A stretch of DNA of 64,000 nt, from positions 1-64,000 of the forward strand of contig WRMH01000009.1 in NCBI GenBank assembly GCA_009777235.1, read 5' to 3'. This stretch comes from Oscillospiraceae bacterium (GTDB lineage: Bacteria; Bacillota; Clostridia; Oscillospirales; Oscillospiraceae). The notes under the pieces were generated by a model. The model saw only the letters and a list, made by a program, of their open reading frames with translations, ran no database searches and was not told the DNA's origin. Within the stretch, counting starts at the first letter, position 1. Every line of letters begins with the position of its first letter. Position numbers and translations under genes: made by a program. Shown one piece after another: positions 8,939 to 19,375 of this stretch.

Positions 8939-9730
8939 TCAGTCTTCCGCCGTGAAATCGGAGATTTCCCCTTCTCTCCCCGTTTGAGTATAACACATTT
9001 TCATATCCTCGCCGTCGCCCGTAATGAGTATGCTTCCCACCCTGCAAAGCTCAAGCACCGCGACGAGCGTGGCGATCAATTCCGTGCGGCTCTTGCAGCC
9101 GTGAAAAAGTTCTACAATCTTCATATCGCTCGTGGTTTTTAATTTAACGATCACTTCGCTTATTTTTTCATTTATAGGATATGTCAGACGTTCAGGAAAT
9201 GCAGGCTCTGCCGTATTGATACTTGCGTATCTGAGATTTTCTTTACCCACGACCCTGTATATCGCTTCGAGGAGTTCTTCACCCATGTGGACATATTCAT
9301 AATTCTTGCCGGTCTCGTAATATTCGGGAGGCCCTGCCATCATAATTTCCCTGCGGGCATACATATCCGACAGCGTTTGCGCGACCTCTTTGATTTGCAG
9401 ATATATATCATTGCGCTGCAGCTCTTCGAGTGAAATAATCAATTGCTCGAGCTCGGTTATCTCTTCGCCGTCAGAGAGCAGCATTTTTGTTTTAATATAC
9501 ATGAGATGTGACGCCATAGCAACAAATTCGCTGGCAATATCAAGATTTAGTTCCGCCATCTCATCCAGATAGTCAAGATACTGCTTCAAAATAAGAGATA
9601 TGCTTATGTCTCTTATTTGCACTTTATCACGGCTGAGCAGTTGCAATATTAGGGTAAGGGGACCTTCAAAGTCAGAATTATCCTCTTTTTCCCTGATTAT
9701 GCCGGGCAGCCTAAAAATCGGAGTTTCCAT
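8939..9730 (-). CDS. scpA: Segregation and condensation protein A (kleisin)
   Basis: 263 residues. The N-terminal FEGPLTLILQLLSRDKVQI motif, the following helical bundle (FVAMASHLMYIKTKMLL) and the C-terminal winged helix (KIVELFHGCKSRTELIATLVAVLELCR, interrupted) match ScpA. It bridges the SMC heads and binds ScpB. A GAGG lies 9 bases before the ATG. It follows the M50 protease gene by about 93 bases. The M50-scpA-scpB order is common in Clostridia. Confidence 0.95.
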   Translation of the reverse strand: METPIFRLPGIIREKEDNSDFEGPLTLILQLLSRDKVQIRDISISLILKQYLDYLDEMAELNLDIASEFVAMASHLMYIKTKMLLSDGEEITELEQLIISLEELQRNDIYLQIKEVAQTLSDMYARREIMMAGPPEYYETGKNYEYVHMGEELLEAIYRVVGKENLRYASINTAEPAFPERLTYPINEKISEVIVKLKTTSDMKIVELFHGCKSRTELIATLVAVLELCRVGSILITGDGEDMKMCYTQTGREGEISDFTAED

Positions 9731-9823
9731 ATTTGATAACCTCTATAGTATAGCTTTTGAGAGCCGAGCCGAATTTATGTAAAGCGATGGCGTTATATCA
9801 AAGCGGCCTTTGTTAACTGTCAT

Positions 9824-10525
9824 TTATACGGGAATAATACCGTGCCAAAACTCAATAATGCCGTTTAACGTAACTATGACGGGGCGCGTAATTATAACGC
9901 CGAAAATATCAAAATCAAAAAGTATGCCCGATAATATAAGCATAACAAGCAATATCATGCCATAACGCTCATATCTCATCAGAAAATAATATTGCTTTTC
10001 AGGCAGCAGCGAAAAAAGCACCTTAGAGCCGTCAAGAGGCGGTATCGGTATCAGATTGAAAAAAGCAAGCGCGATATTTATCATGGCAAGCCGGAATATC
10101 ATCGAGGTAAGCACGGAAGCGTCACCTTGAATAATATGCCAAAGCCCCGTTATTCCGCCGCTCGGCTCAGGTATCAGCATAAAAATAAGCAGAACTATGA
10201 CGGCGAGGATCAGGTTTGATAAAGGACCTGCGAGCGAGGTCACCGCCATATATGCCTTTGGATGCTTGAAATTGTCCATGTTGACAGGCACGGGCTTTGC
10301 CCATCCAAATCCGACCGCAATTATCATTAAAAGCCCAATGATATCAATATGCCGGATGGGGTTTAAAGTGAGCCTGCCCATCTCCTTTGCCGTATTGTCG
10401 CCGAGTTTATATGCCGTAAATCCGTGAGCAAGCTCGTGGACGGTAATGCAAATAAGCGCGGGTATCGCGATTATCAGAACATTTTTTATCATATCAAGGC
10501 TAAACAAATCGCTAAACCAATTCAA
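9824..10525 (-). CDS. Site-2 protease family (M50) membrane metalloprotease
   Basis: 233 residues from TTG 10525. I chose this start because a perfect AAGGAG (10532–10537) sits six bases upstream; the frame stays open back to 10597, but that extension runs into an inverted-repeat element. The zinc motif HELAHG lies in the first of several membrane helices (about residue 30) and a second metal-ligand segment is NLIPIPPLDGS (NPxxPLDG type) near residue 165. It is a short, PDZ-less rhomboid-like M50B protein. Its substrate is unknown. Confidence 0.88.
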   Translation of the reverse strand: MNWFSDLFSLDMIKNVLIIAIPALICITVHELAHGFTAYKLGDNTAKEMGRLTLNPIRHIDIIGLLMIIAVGFGWAKPVPVNMDNFKHPKAYMAVTSLAGPLSNLILAVIVLLIFMLIPEPSGGITGLWHIIQGDASVLTSMIFRLAMINIALAFFNLIPIPPLDGSKVLFSLLPEKQYYFLMRYERYGMILLVMLILSGILFDFDIFGVIITRPVIVTLNGIIEFWHGIIPV

Positions 10526-10545
10526 ATCCTGCTCCTTACTATTTA

Positions 10546-10705
10546 GGCAGCCTCCAGAAACCCTATCGCGGCAATCTACCTGTGCTTTTTTCGCCATACT
10601 TCGTTAAATTTCCTTGAAAGAAAGCAATTATTCCTGCGAAAATTTGCCTCGTATGGCAAAAAAATCACTTGGTATCTTGCTCGCTCAGGGTTTTTGGAGG
10701 CTGCC
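10546..10705. repeat. 160-bp imperfect inverted-repeat element between ysxC and the M50 gene
   Basis: The outer arms (10546–10564 and 10687–10705) are 19 bases and match in 18 positions when one is reverse-complemented. Inside them a second pair of arms (a GCCATAC core with an A/T run) also matches imperfectly, so the whole 160 bp can fold as one long hairpin. The right arm supplies the last codons and the stop of ysxC, and the left arm ends 8 bases before the M50 ribosome binding site. TTACTAT occurs just outside both ends, a possible target duplication. It could be a MITE-like insertion or a regulatory structure. Confidence 0.6.
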
Positions 10706-11287
10706 TTTACTATATCCGACTATCCTATAGAGCAGTTCGTCTTTGCCCGTGCCCTTTAGGGCGGAAAACCCTATAACATCGGCGTCGTCATGTAAATTGA
10801 GGGTTTCTCGGATAAGTAAGATATTTTGCTCCTTTTGACTGCTCTTTACTTTGTCAAATTTGTTTGCCGCCACTATCAAAGGGCAGCCTGTCGCCTTAAA
10901 CCACTCTGCCATTATACAGTCATCGGATGTCGGTTTATGCCTTGCGTCTACAATCATGCAGCCTAATGTTATATGACTGTACTCTTTAAAAAAGCTCTCC
11001 ATCAGATTTGACCAGCGCATCCTCTCGGATTTTGAAACCTTTGCGTAACCGTAACCCGGCAAGTCAACAAAATACGCGGTTTTATCTATCAAGAAGTAGT
11101 TGATGTGGATAGTTTTGCCCGGAGTGGCGCTCACGCGGGCAAATTGTTTTCTGTTTAATAGCTTGTTGATGACGGATGATTTTCCGACGTTTGATTTGCC
11201 CGAGAAAACTATTTGCGTTTTTTTATCTCTGATTATTTCCTCAGCTTTAGCGACCGACTTGATAAACTCAACATTATGAAGATTCAT
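10685..11287 (-). CDS. ysxC: Ribosome biogenesis GTP-binding protein YsxC/EngB
   Basis: 200 residues from ATG 11287, preceded by GGAG at good spacing; an ATG at 11320 overlaps the end of lon and gives a non-family extension. GTPase motifs are present: G1 GKSNVGKSS, G3 DLPGYGYAKV, G4 AANKFDKV and G5 FSALKGTG. The family G2 is TPGKT. It assists late assembly of the 50S subunit. The final residues (GSLQKP) and stop codon are provided by the adjoining inverted-repeat element, so the native C-terminus may have been altered. It follows lon, as is usual in Firmicutes. Confidence 0.93.
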   Translation of the reverse strand: MNLHNVEFIKSVAKAEEIIRDKKTQIVFSGKSNVGKSSVINKLLNRKQFARVSATPGKTIHINYFLIDKTAYFVDLPGYGYAKVSKSERMRWSNLMESFFKEYSHITLGCMIVDARHKPTSDDCIMAEWFKATGCPLIVAANKFDKVKSSQKEQNILLIRETLNLHDDADVIGFSALKGTGKDELLYRIVGYSKGSLQKP

Positions 11288-11316
11288 GCACAATACTCCG
11301 AACTCCGAAAAACGCG

Positions 11317-13800
11317 TCATTGCCTGATATGCGCTTTTGCGATCGTCAGCGGCATATCTTCACGGATAGGCATATGTTCGTCAATTGACGATTGTGCGCT
11401 GTTTTGTTCCGCACCCATTTTTATCGCCGAAAAATCCAAAGCGATATCAAGTATTTCATCAATATTCTCGGCAGTAATAAAGGTGAGCTGATTTCTGACA
11501 GTTTGATCTATCTCGTCTAAATCCGGCTCGTTTTCTGATGGGATGATGACCGTTTTGATACCGGCGCGAAGCGCGGCCATTGTTTTTTCTTTAAGGCCGC
11601 CGATTTTTAAGATGCGTCCGCGCAAAGTGATCTCCCCTGTCATTGCAATATCCATGCGGACAGGCGCCCCGTTCAAGGCCGAGATTGCGGCTATACATAT
11701 TGTTATACCCGCCGAAGGGCCGTCTTTTGGTATCGCCCCTTCGGGAAAATGTATGTGGATATCATGCGTGGTATAGAAATCCGGCTGTATGCCGAGTATC
11801 AAAGCCCGGCTCCGAATGTATGAGATTGCGGCCTGAGCCGATTCTTTCATGACATCTCCGAGATTTCCCGTCAGCTCAAGTTTGCCGGTGCCGAGCAGTA
11901 CGTTTACTTCCACATCAAGCACGGAGCCGCCCGTGGTCGTCCACGCAAGGCCGTTTGCGATACCGACCTCGGCGCCTTCGGAGACTGATTCGGACTTGAA
12001 TTTGCGAACGCCGAGAAACTCATCCAACATATCCGGTGTGAGGTATATGGACGAGGCGGTATGCGAGGCGATTTTAGCGGCGGCCTTCCTGCACACGGCG
12101 GCGATGGAACGCTCCATGATGCGGACGCCCGATTCTTTTGTATACGATGAAATAATCTCTTTTAAAGCGGCATCTGAAAATTTGAGCTCGGCGCCTTTTA
12201 GGCCGTGTTTTTTTCGCTGCTTGGGTATTAAATGACGTTTTGCGATGGCGAGCTTTTCATTGTCCGTATAGCTTGTAAGCTCGATGACTTCCATTCTGTC
12301 AAGGAGCGGGCGCGGTATCGTTTCGGTTGTGTTTGCCGTGGTGATGAACATGACCTCAGACAGGTCGTAAGGTATTTCAAGATAGTTGTCTCTAAACGCC
12401 TTATTTTGCTCGGGATCAAGAGCCTCTAAGAGCGCTGACGCCGGGTCTCCCCTATGGTCGTGCCCGAGCTTGTCTATCTCATCTAAAAGCATCAAGGGGT
12501 TGCTGCTTCCGGCGCTTTTAAGCGATGAAATGATTCTTCCCGGCATGGAGCCGATATATGTCTTTCTATGACCTCGGATTTCCGCCTCATCATGCACGCC
12601 GCCAAGCGAGAGCCTTGCGAGCTTTCTGTTCAGAGCCCTTGCGACGCTGATACCGATTGATGTTTTACCCACGCCCGGCGGACCTACAAGACAGATTATC
12701 GCGCCTTTTATATGCGGGGATAATTGCCTGACGGCGAGAAACTCTATGATACGTTCCTTTACTTTGTCCAAACCAAAATGGTCGTTGTCAAGTATTTTCC
12801 GTGCTTTCTCAATATTGATGCGTTCCTTGGTTTTTTTGTTCCAAGGCAGCTCCAAAAGCGTGTCTAAGTAATTGCGGATAACGGATGACTCTGATGATCC
12901 AAAGGTTTGCCTTTCGAGCTTGTCAACTTCTCTGAAAATCTTCATTTCGATCTCATCATCAAGTTTTAACCGCGCTATTTCCATTCTGTACTTTTGAGAT
13001 TCGGCAGAATCATCTGTATAGCCGTCGCCAAGCTCGGATTGAATGACACGTATCTGCTCTCTGAGCACATGGTCTCTGTGATTTGATTCAAGTTTGGCTC
13101 GCAGTTTGGAATCGATCTGGCGCTCTATGGTTATTATTTCGGTTTCTTCAACAAGTATATCATTGGTTATTTCGAGCCTTCTCACAGGGTCAATCGTATT
13201 TAAGATACGCTGCTTATTTTCGGGCTTTGTGTATATATTTTGGATTATAAAATCGGAAAGCCTGCCCGGGTCTGAAATCGCAAACATACCGAGTATCGTC
13301 TCTTTTGATACATTTGACGAAATCGCGGCATATGTGTCAAACAGACCTATGCTCTTTCGCATCATAGCTTCAATCTTGACCGATTTGCGCATCAATATTT
13401 TTTCCGGTATGGCCAAAGCCTCTGCGATGTAGTATTTTTTTTCTTCGCTGATTGAAATAAGGCGTGCGCGGCAGCTTCCCTCGACCAAAACCTTCATGCC
13501 GCCGCCCGGGATTTTCAAAACCTGCTTTATCAGACAGATAGTGCCGATACTGTGCAAATCGCGCTGACTGGGGGATTCTTTTGATATATCCTTTTGCGCC
13601 AAAAGAAAAATCTTTCGCTCACCGCTTGAGGCGGCTTCGAGAGCCCCCGTTGATATGGCGCGTTCAACGTCAAAGTTGAGCAGCATGTTCGGGAAAACGG
13701 AAAGCCCCCTTAGCGCGAGCAAAGGCATAAATTCAGTATCGTTTTTATTTAATGCGGTGCGCTTCGAGAGCCCCCGTTGATATGGCGCGTTCAACGTCAA
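11317..13800 (-). CDS. lon: ATP-dependent protease Lon, start region disturbed by a tandem duplication
   Basis: The uninterrupted frame gives 827 residues from a TTG at 13800 that has no ribosome binding site. An N-terminal Lon substrate domain ([17 protein letters not shown] onward) is followed by the AAA+ module with Walker [10 protein letters not shown] and a LLDEIDK Walker B, then a C-terminal serine protease domain with KDGPSAG carrying the catalytic Ser and a Lys in the later helix. Lon degrades misfolded and regulatory proteins. The well-placed native start is ATG 13894, with AAGGAG at 13901–13906, but a 127-bp tandem duplication shifts that frame, so translation from it would stop after about 49 codons. 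With one copy removed the product would be 816 residues and normal. Confidence 0.9.
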   Translation of the reverse strand: MTLNAPYQRGLSKRTALNKNDTEFMPLLALRGLSVFPNMLLNFDVERAISTGALEAASSGERKIFLLAQKDISKESPSQRDLHSIGTICLIKQVLKIPGGGMKVLVEGSCRARLISISEEKKYYIAEALAIPEKILMRKSVKIEAMMRKSIGLFDTYAAISSNVSKETILGMFAISDPGRLSDFIIQNIYTKPENKQRILNTIDPVRRLEITNDILVEETEIITIERQIDSKLRAKLESNHRDHVLREQIRVIQSELGDGYTDDSAESQKYRMEIARLKLDDEIEMKIFREVDKLERQTFGSSESSVIRNYLDTLLELPWNKKTKERINIEKARKILDNDHFGLDKVKERIIEFLAVRQLSPHIKGAIICLVGPPGVGKTSIGISVARALNRKLARLSLGGVHDEAEIRGHRKTYIGSMPGRIISSLKSAGSSNPLMLLDEIDKLGHDHRGDPASALLEALDPEQNKAFRDNYLEIPYDLSEVMFITTANTTETIPRPLLDRMEVIELTSYTDNEKLAIAKRHLIPKQRKKHGLKGAELKFSDAALKEIISSYTKESGVRIMERSIAAVCRKAAAKIASHTASSIYLTPDMLDEFLGVRKFKSESVSEGAEVGIANGLAWTTTGGSVLDVEVNVLLGTGKLELTGNLGDVMKESAQAAISYIRSRALILGIQPDFYTTHDIHIHFPEGAIPKDGPSAGITICIAAISALNGAPVRMDIAMTGEITLRGRILKIGGLKEKTMAALRAGIKTVIIPSENEPDLDEIDQTVRNQLTFITAENIDEILDIALDFSAIKMGAEQNSAQSSIDEHMPIREDMPLTIAKAHIRQ

Positions 13801-13888
13801 AGTTGAGCAGCATGTTCGGGAAAACGGAAAGCCCCCTTAGCGCGAGCAAAGGCATAAATTCAGTATCGTTTTTATTTAATGCGGTGCG
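13634..13888. repeat. Exact 127-bp tandem duplication at the 5' end of lon
   Basis: Bases 13634–13760 are repeated without a single difference at 13761–13887, and one further base matches. The unit covers the first ~40 codons of lon. Since 127 is not a multiple of three, the native reading frame is broken. The perfect identity and the length suggest either a very recent duplication or two contigs joined without merging a 127-base overlap, a common k-mer size in short-read assembly. Confidence 0.97.
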
Positions 13889-13891
13889 ATT

Positions 13892-13906
13892 CATATACAG
13901 CTCCTT
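13892..13906 (-). promoter_or_regulatory. Displaced native lon start codon and ribosome binding site
   Basis: ATG at 13894–13892 is preceded by AAGGAG (13901–13906) at seven bases. It opens [10 protein letters not shown], which runs directly into the Lon N-terminus if one copy of the 127-bp repeat is ignored. It lies about 18 bases after the clpX stop, the expected place. Confidence 0.8.
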
Positions 13907-13911
13907 CTTGC

Positions 13912-15225
13912 TCAAGAGATGGCCTGCATCTGCTTCTCATCAAAGCTATCCGTTTTGCTCTTTTTTGTCTTTGTGTGTCTGGATATGACGGGGCCTGTGT
14001 CCTCGCTGATACATTCTTTGGTAATGGTGACTTTCTCTATGGCTTTGTCGGAGGGAATGTCAAACATGATATGCAGCATAGCTTTTTCCATTATGCTGCG
14101 CAAACCCCGCGCGCCGATTTCCATTTCAATAGCTTTTTCGGCAACTGCACTGAGCGCGTCGTCGGTAAACTCAAGCGTCACATTGTCAAATCCAAGCAAG
14201 GTCGTATATTGGCGCACCAAAGAGTTTTTCGGCTCCTTGAGTATTCTTATCATGTCATCTAAGGTGAGCGGGCGGAGCGGGGCTATGACGGGAAGCCGCC
14301 CGACAAGCTCCGGTATCAGCCCGAATTTAAGCAAGTCGTGAGGCTGTACCTCCTTTAACGTATCGCCAATGTCTTTTTCCCTTTTTTTCTTAACCTCGGC
14401 GCCAAAGCCTATGCTTTTTTTATCAAGCCTGTTTTCAATAATTTTTTCTATGCCCTCAAAAGCGCCGCCGCATATGAAGAGTATATTTGTTGTATCTATG
14501 GGTATGAACTCCTGCTGCGGGTGCTTGCGTCCGCCGTGCGGCGGCACGTTGGCGACCGTGCCTTCGAGAATTTTGAGCAGAGCCTGCTGTACGCCCTCGC
14601 CGGAAACATCCCTCGTGATCGAGACATTTTCGCTCTTTCGCGTGATTTTGTCAATCTCATCAATATAGATAATGCCCCGCTCGGCCCATTCGATGTCAAA
14701 CTCGGCGGATTGCAGCAGCTTTAGCAATATATTCTCAACGTCGTCGCCCACATACCCGGCTTCGGTAAGGGTCGTTGCGTCGGCGATTGCAAAGGGCACT
14801 TTAAGTATTCTTGCCAAGGTCTGCGCAAATAGCGTCTTTCCGCTCCCGGTGGGTCCTATTATTAAGATATTGCTCTTTTGCAGCTCCGTTTCGTTGTCGC
14901 TTTCATAAATAAGCCGCTTATAATGATTGTATACCGCCACCGAGAGCGCCGTTTTTGCGTCGTCCTGCCCGATAGCGTAGTCATCAAGCGTTTCTTTTAT
15001 CTCGGCCGGTGTCGGCAAAGCTCCAAACTTTGCCGTATAATCAATTATATCGGTTGCTTCATTATGTGTCGGGGCGAGCTCATGACCGAGTATGCCGACG
15101 CAAAGCATGGTACACTCATTGCAAATATATGCCGAGCCTTGACCCGCTATCACGCGGTCTACTTGATCTTGCCGCTTGCCGCAAAAGCTGCAGCGCACGC
15201 CTTTCAAATCATTAAACTTTGCCAT
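13912..15225 (-). CDS. clpX: ATP-dependent Clp protease ATP-binding subunit ClpX
   Basis: 437 residues, full length. The N-terminal zinc-binding domain has four Cys (CSFCGK and CNEC) within residues 10–40. The AAA+ module has Walker A GPTGSGKT, Walker [10 protein letters not shown], the pore loop GYVGDD, and the ClpP-binding IGF-type loop in [10 protein letters not shown]. ClpX unfolds substrates and feeds them to ClpP. It sits downstream of clpP and upstream of lon, the standard proteolysis cluster. Confidence 0.97.
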   Translation of the reverse strand: MAKFNDLKGVRCSFCGKRQDQVDRVIAGQGSAYICNECTMLCVGILGHELAPTHNEATDIIDYTAKFGALPTPAEIKETLDDYAIGQDDAKTALSVAVYNHYKRLIYESDNETELQKSNILIIGPTGSGKTLFAQTLARILKVPFAIADATTLTEAGYVGDDVENILLKLLQSAEFDIEWAERGIIYIDEIDKITRKSENVSITRDVSGEGVQQALLKILEGTVANVPPHGGRKHPQQEFIPIDTTNILFICGGAFEGIEKIIENRLDKKSIGFGAEVKKKREKDIGDTLKEVQPHDLLKFGLIPELVGRLPVIAPLRPLTLDDMIRILKEPKNSLVRQYTTLLGFDNVTLEFTDDALSAVAEKAIEMEIGARGLRSIMEKAMLHIMFDIPSDKAIEKVTITKECISEDTGPVISRHTKTKKSKTDSFDEKQMQAIS

Positions 15226-15326
15226 ATTAAACCGCCATTTCGCAGGCGAAATAAATAGTTGAAAATATGCGCACTCACCATTTTTCGCCTGTAAAATGAT
15301 AAGCTGTTTGTGGTTGCCTTGAGTTT

Positions 15327-15908
15327 TTAATTTTTGACCATAACGTTGTCAATAAGCCCGAATTCTTTTGCCTCGCCGGAGGTCATATAGTTGTCGCGCT
15401 CGGATGCAACGCGGATTTCTTCGGTTGTTTTGCCGGTGTTTTCCGCCAAGATTCTTATGAGAGTTTCCTTTGTCCGCAGTATCTGTTCCGCGTGTATTTG
15501 AAAATCCGTCGCCTGGCCTCTAAACCCGCCAATCGGCTGGTGAATCATGATCTCCGCGTTTGGGAGCGCGATACGTTTTCCTTTAGCCCCCGATGAAAGC
15601 AGGAAAGCGCCCATGCTTGCCGCAAGCCCGATACATATCGTTGATACGTCGCATTTGACATATTGCATTGTATCATAAATGGCAAAGCCTGATGACACGG
15701 CGCCGCCGGGGCTGTTGATGTAAAACTGTATATCCTTGTCGGGGTCTTGAGCCTCCAAATAGAGAAACTGCGCGACAATAAGGCTTGCCGTCGTGTCGTT
15801 GACTTCCTCGCTCAAAATAACTATGCGGTCATTTAAGAGCCTTGAAAAAATATCATATGACCGTTCTCCGCGAGAGGTTTGCTCTACTACATACGGGACT
15901 AAACTCAT
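15327..15908 (-). CDS. clpP: ATP-dependent Clp protease proteolytic subunit ClpP
   Basis: 193 residues. The catalytic Ser is in [11 protein letters not shown] (near residue 97), the His in [12 protein letters not shown] (near 122), and the Asp in the [16 protein letters not shown] segment. The N-terminal [21 protein letters not shown] is typical, shown with no gap because it is shared family sequence. ClpP forms a tetradecameric barrel with ClpX. Its ATG overlaps the tig stop by four bases, so it is probably coupled to trigger factor translation. Confidence 0.97.
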   Translation of the reverse strand: MSLVPYVVEQTSRGERSYDIFSRLLNDRIVILSEEVNDTTASLIVAQFLYLEAQDPDKDIQFYINSPGGAVSSGFAIYDTMQYVKCDVSTICIGLAASMGAFLLSSGAKGKRIALPNAEIMIHQPIGGFRGQATDFQIHAEQILRTKETLIRILAENTGKTTEEIRVASERDNYMTSGEAKEFGLIDNVMVKN

Positions 15909-17317
15909 TTTTTTGTTTCCTCTTCTTTCTTTTCTTTCGCAGGCTTTGCGGCCGTGTCTTTATTTGCCGTTTTCCCCTGCTTTGCCGGGCTTTTTTTACT
16001 TGCCGGTTTTGCTTTATCCGCCGGGCTTTTTTCGTCCGCCTGCTCGACTGTCGCAGAATCCGTCACGAGCTTTAAGGCCGCCCGCATTTTCAGCTCACGC
16101 ACCACAGCGTCGTTATCAACCTCTTCTTTAAATTTATCAAGCTCGACATTATACGCTTTGGCGGCTTTTATATACTCTTCTTCGATCTCGTCATCGCTGA
16201 CCTTCAAGCCTTCAAGCTCGGCTATTTTTTCAAGAGCGAGGTCAGATTTTACCTTAAACTCGCTTGGCTCACGCATTCTTTCTTTAAATTCATCCGCCGT
16301 GATGCCGAGCATTTTTAAATAATCGTCGGTTTTCATGCCGTAGGCGGATATATTCCGAGACAATGTTTTTGCGGTTTTTTCTATCTCTTCTTCTATCATA
16401 ACCTGGGGAATTTCCGCCTGTGTTGATTTTACTATCTGCTCCATCAAGAGTTTTTCAAAAGTCTCATCAATATCTGTCTGTTTTGTTTTCTCAAGTTTCT
16501 CTCTAATGCTCTGCTTATATTCATCGAGCGTGTCAAACTCGGAAACATCTTTGGCAAACTCATCATCAAGCTCCGGCAGGTGCTTTTCCCTCACGTCGCT
16601 GAGCGCAACCTTAAAAACAACGGCCTTGCCCGCCAAGTCCTTTTGATAGTTTTCGGGGAAAACAAGGTCAATATCGCGCCGCTCGCCAATTTCCATCCCC
16701 TCGACTTTTTCTTCAAAGCCCGGGATGAAAGAGCCGCTGCCAAGCTCAAGGCTATAGCGTTCCCCTTTACCGCCCTCAAATGGCGTGCCGTCTATGAAAC
16801 CCTCAAAGTCAATAACCGCAATATCGCCGGACGCTGCGGGGCGGCTGACCGATTCCATTCTTGCGTTACGCTCTCTTACGGCATCGATCTCACGCATTAT
16901 CTCGCTGTCGGAAATCTCGGCGGACGGTTTTGGCGCCGATAAGCCTTTGTATTTGCCGACCGTCACCTCCGGCTTTTGCGTCACCGTGAGCGTGATAAAG
17001 GCGCTTTCTGTGCTATCTTTAACATCAATGTCGGTTATGGTCGGAAATCCGGCTATATTGAGGCCGGAGTTTTTGTCAACAAATTCCAGCACCTCGGGCA
17101 GCAGACCCTCTAAGGCATCGCTCATGAATATCGCCTGGCCGTACATTTTTTCGATTATCTTGCGAGGGGCTTTGCCCTTGCGAAATCCGGGCACTCCGAT
17201 ACGCTTTCTGTTTTTGAGGTACGTTTTGTTGATCGCTGTTTCTAATTCTTCGGGCGTTATTTCTATTTTCAATTGGGTTTCGTTTTTTTCTTTTTTCTCG
17301 CTGCTGATCAGGTTCAA
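15905..17317 (-). CDS. tig: Trigger factor (ribosome-associated chaperone and peptidyl-prolyl isomerase)
   Basis: 470 residues from a TTG at 17317 with a strong GGAGG ten bases upstream. The ribosome-binding signature is [11 protein letters not shown] near residue 45. An FKBP-type PPIase domain follows ([14 protein letters not shown], about residues 165–245), then the helical C-terminal arm domain. The last 45 or so residues form a Lys/Ala/Glu-rich low-complexity tail, longer than in most trigger factors. It binds nascent chains at the ribosome exit. It starts 24 bases after the diguanylate cyclase stop. Confidence 0.96.
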   Translation of the reverse strand: MNLISSEKKEKNETQLKIEITPEELETAINKTYLKNRKRIGVPGFRKGKAPRKIIEKMYGQAIFMSDALEGLLPEVLEFVDKNSGLNIAGFPTITDIDVKDSTESAFITLTVTQKPEVTVGKYKGLSAPKPSAEISDSEIMREIDAVRERNARMESVSRPAASGDIAVIDFEGFIDGTPFEGGKGERYSLELGSGSFIPGFEEKVEGMEIGERRDIDLVFPENYQKDLAGKAVVFKVALSDVREKHLPELDDEFAKDVSEFDTLDEYKQSIREKLEKTKQTDIDETFEKLLMEQIVKSTQAEIPQVMIEEEIEKTAKTLSRNISAYGMKTDDYLKMLGITADEFKERMREPSEFKVKSDLALEKIAELEGLKVSDDEIEEEYIKAAKAYNVELDKFKEEVDNDAVVRELKMRAALKLVTDSATVEQADEKSPADKAKPASKKSPAKQGKTANKDTAAKPAKEKKEEETKK

Positions 17318-17341
17318 GCTATGTGTTCCTCCATATTGGTA

Positions 17342-19375
17342 TTAATTTTCTAATTCGCCGAATGTATACCTGTTGCGTCCGTCATCTTTCGACTTATAAA
17401 GCATATCATCCGCTTTTTGAATAAATGTGTCGGGGGTGTGGTACTGTGTGACCACGCCTGTCGTAATGCCGATTGAGAAAGTGACATAATCTGCCGTTTC
17501 GCTGGCTTTGTGCAAAATGTTTGCCGCTTTGATATTTAAAATCATAGCCTCCGCGATCAATACAGCTCCATCCCTATCGGTATTTGGCATAACGACGACA
17601 AACTCCTCGCCGCCATATCTCGCGACAAAATCGTCAATGCGATTGACGCTGTCGTTTAAAATTTCCGCAACCTTGATAAGACATTCATCACCCGCGCTAT
17701 GCCCATAGGTGTCATTATACTTCTTAAAATTGTCTACGTCAATCATCATAAGGCTAAGGCTGCCGCCGGCGCGGGAAAGCGAGCTGATCAGGCGGCTCAT
17801 TGTCTTATCAAAAAACCTCCGGTTGTTTATACCCGTGAGAGCGTCATAATAAATCTTCAGGTTCTCGTTTTGCAAAGCGTGGCGGCGGACGATATTTGCC
17901 ATCATTAAGCTCGTGGAACGCAAAATGGCTATCTCGCCTTCCTGCAAGATTTCATCATTGCTCATAGAGTCAATCGTGAACAGCCCCCAAAACTGATTTT
18001 CCAAAAATATGGGGATCAAGGTCACGGATTTTGCGCCCAGCGGCTTTAAAAATTCTCTGTATTCGGGTTCCATTTCCGCAATAACACCGCTTATGTATTC
18101 ATTGGCAAGAAATTTCTTCATCCAACCCGACTTATCGTCATCATGTGAAGAGATGAGATATTTCGGCACTTTTGATTTATGCTTGACGTAGTTGTTGACC
18201 CAAGTATATTCCCTCACAAACTGCGTAATGTCGTTTTCGTTTTTTCGGGTATGCCAAAGGTGAATCTGGTCAACGTTCATTGCGCTGCCGATAAGCCCCA
18301 TGCCCGAAACAAGCGGAGTTCTTATGTCGTCCGCCTCGTCAATTTCAAGGAGTATGACAGATACCGCGTTGACGGCTTCAAGAAGTTTGTCGCGATGTGT
18401 CATATGCTTGACAATGTCTGAAAATTGCCTGTTGATTTTTCCCGATACGACAAGCGATATAAAGATCGCTGTTACAAGTAAAACGAGTGTGATAAGCGAG
18501 CCCCACAAAGCAAAAAACATGATTTCGCTCACCGCGTCAGAGTTTGGCGTACCAACAAAGAGCACACCCACAATACTATCATTATCATCAAGACCAGTTT
18601 GTTCGTACAGCGGAGAAAATACAGACAGGAAGCTGACCCCGTAAAAGTCAAACGGCCCGATATATGTCTGGCCTTTGCCCAGCACATCATCTATGATTAT
18701 TTCTCTGTATTCGCTTGATATATTAAACGAAGCGGCAATCGTCAGAGTTGTTGATTGGGGCAGCAAGGCATCGCTGCTGTAAATAATAAGGTCGCACCCT
18801 CCCGCAAGTTCTCTGAGCTGATTTGCGAAAGGACGGTTATTCATGGACACGCCAAATGTCGCGGTGGCGACAATGTTTCCGTTGGCGTCGTGTATCGGAG
18901 AGGTCGCCGTTATTCTCATTACGGCATCGTCAAAGTCGTTTATGGCGGTGTTTACTTCCCCGTCAAGAGCGCGTCTAATCTGCTCTAAACCGGAGACATC
19001 TTCGCCATTTCTATCCGTCGTTTGCGTATTGATCAAAACTATGCCGTTTGCATCGGTGATCAGATAATAATCAAAACTCTCTTTTCTTCGTATATCCTCC
19101 ATCTGCCGAAATAGCTCTCCGGGATCAGCGTCCAAAACGAGAGAATATAAAATGTGCTGATTGTCTGCTTCGGTGGCTGCGATACGCAGTCTCTCTTTTA
19201 TATTTGAAAACTCAGTGAGGATACCGTTCTTGCTGTTTTCGGTTTTTTCGTATAAAACGTCATAGACCTTATCGCTGTAGAGGATAATAGAGAATATAAG
19301 CACGGTGATGGCACAAACCAGAGTTATTGACACCATAGGTATCAACACCCGATATTTGACAGTCATCTTTTTCAT
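17342..19375 (-). CDS. Membrane diguanylate cyclase with extracellular sensor, GAF-like and GGDEF domains
   Basis: 677 residues from ATG 19375, with GAAAGG six bases upstream. A first membrane helix (about 10–35) and a second (about 285–312) bracket an extracellular Cache-like sensor with ATFGVSMNNRPFANQL. A cytoplasmic GAF-like region (about 340–500) is followed by the GGDEF domain, whose active-site loop is ARYGGEEFVVV near residue 585 and which also has DVDNFKKYNDTYGHSAGD. An RxxD-type inhibitory site is not obvious. It should make c-di-GMP from GTP. Its position directly before tig, in the same direction, is unusual for a signalling gene. Confidence 0.9.
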   Translation of the reverse strand: MKKMTVKYRVLIPMVSITLVCAITVLIFSIILYSDKVYDVLYEKTENSKNGILTEFSNIKERLRIAATEADNQHILYSLVLDADPGELFRQMEDIRRKESFDYYLITDANGIVLINTQTTDRNGEDVSGLEQIRRALDGEVNTAINDFDDAVMRITATSPIHDANGNIVATATFGVSMNNRPFANQLRELAGGCDLIIYSSDALLPQSTTLTIAASFNISSEYREIIIDDVLGKGQTYIGPFDFYGVSFLSVFSPLYEQTGLDDNDSIVGVLFVGTPNSDAVSEIMFFALWGSLITLVLLVTAIFISLVVSGKINRQFSDIVKHMTHRDKLLEAVNAVSVILLEIDEADDIRTPLVSGMGLIGSAMNVDQIHLWHTRKNENDITQFVREYTWVNNYVKHKSKVPKYLISSHDDDKSGWMKKFLANEYISGVIAEMEPEYREFLKPLGAKSVTLIPIFLENQFWGLFTIDSMSNDEILQEGEIAILRSTSLMMANIVRRHALQNENLKIYYDALTGINNRRFFDKTMSRLISSLSRAGGSLSLMMIDVDNFKKYNDTYGHSAGDECLIKVAEILNDSVNRIDDFVARYGGEEFVVVMPNTDRDGAVLIAEAMILNIKAANILHKASETADYVTFSIGITTGVVTQYHTPDTFIQKADDMLYKSKDDGRNRYTFGELEN

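Noticed and set aside
10526..10597. N-terminal extension of the M50 protease
   Set aside because: The extension is encoded by the inverted-repeat arm, while a perfect AAGGAG six bases before TTG 10525 marks the start.
13634..13888. CRISPR or regulatory tandem repeat
   Set aside because: Only two units, no spacer, 127 bases long and coding; a duplication or assembly artefact explains it.
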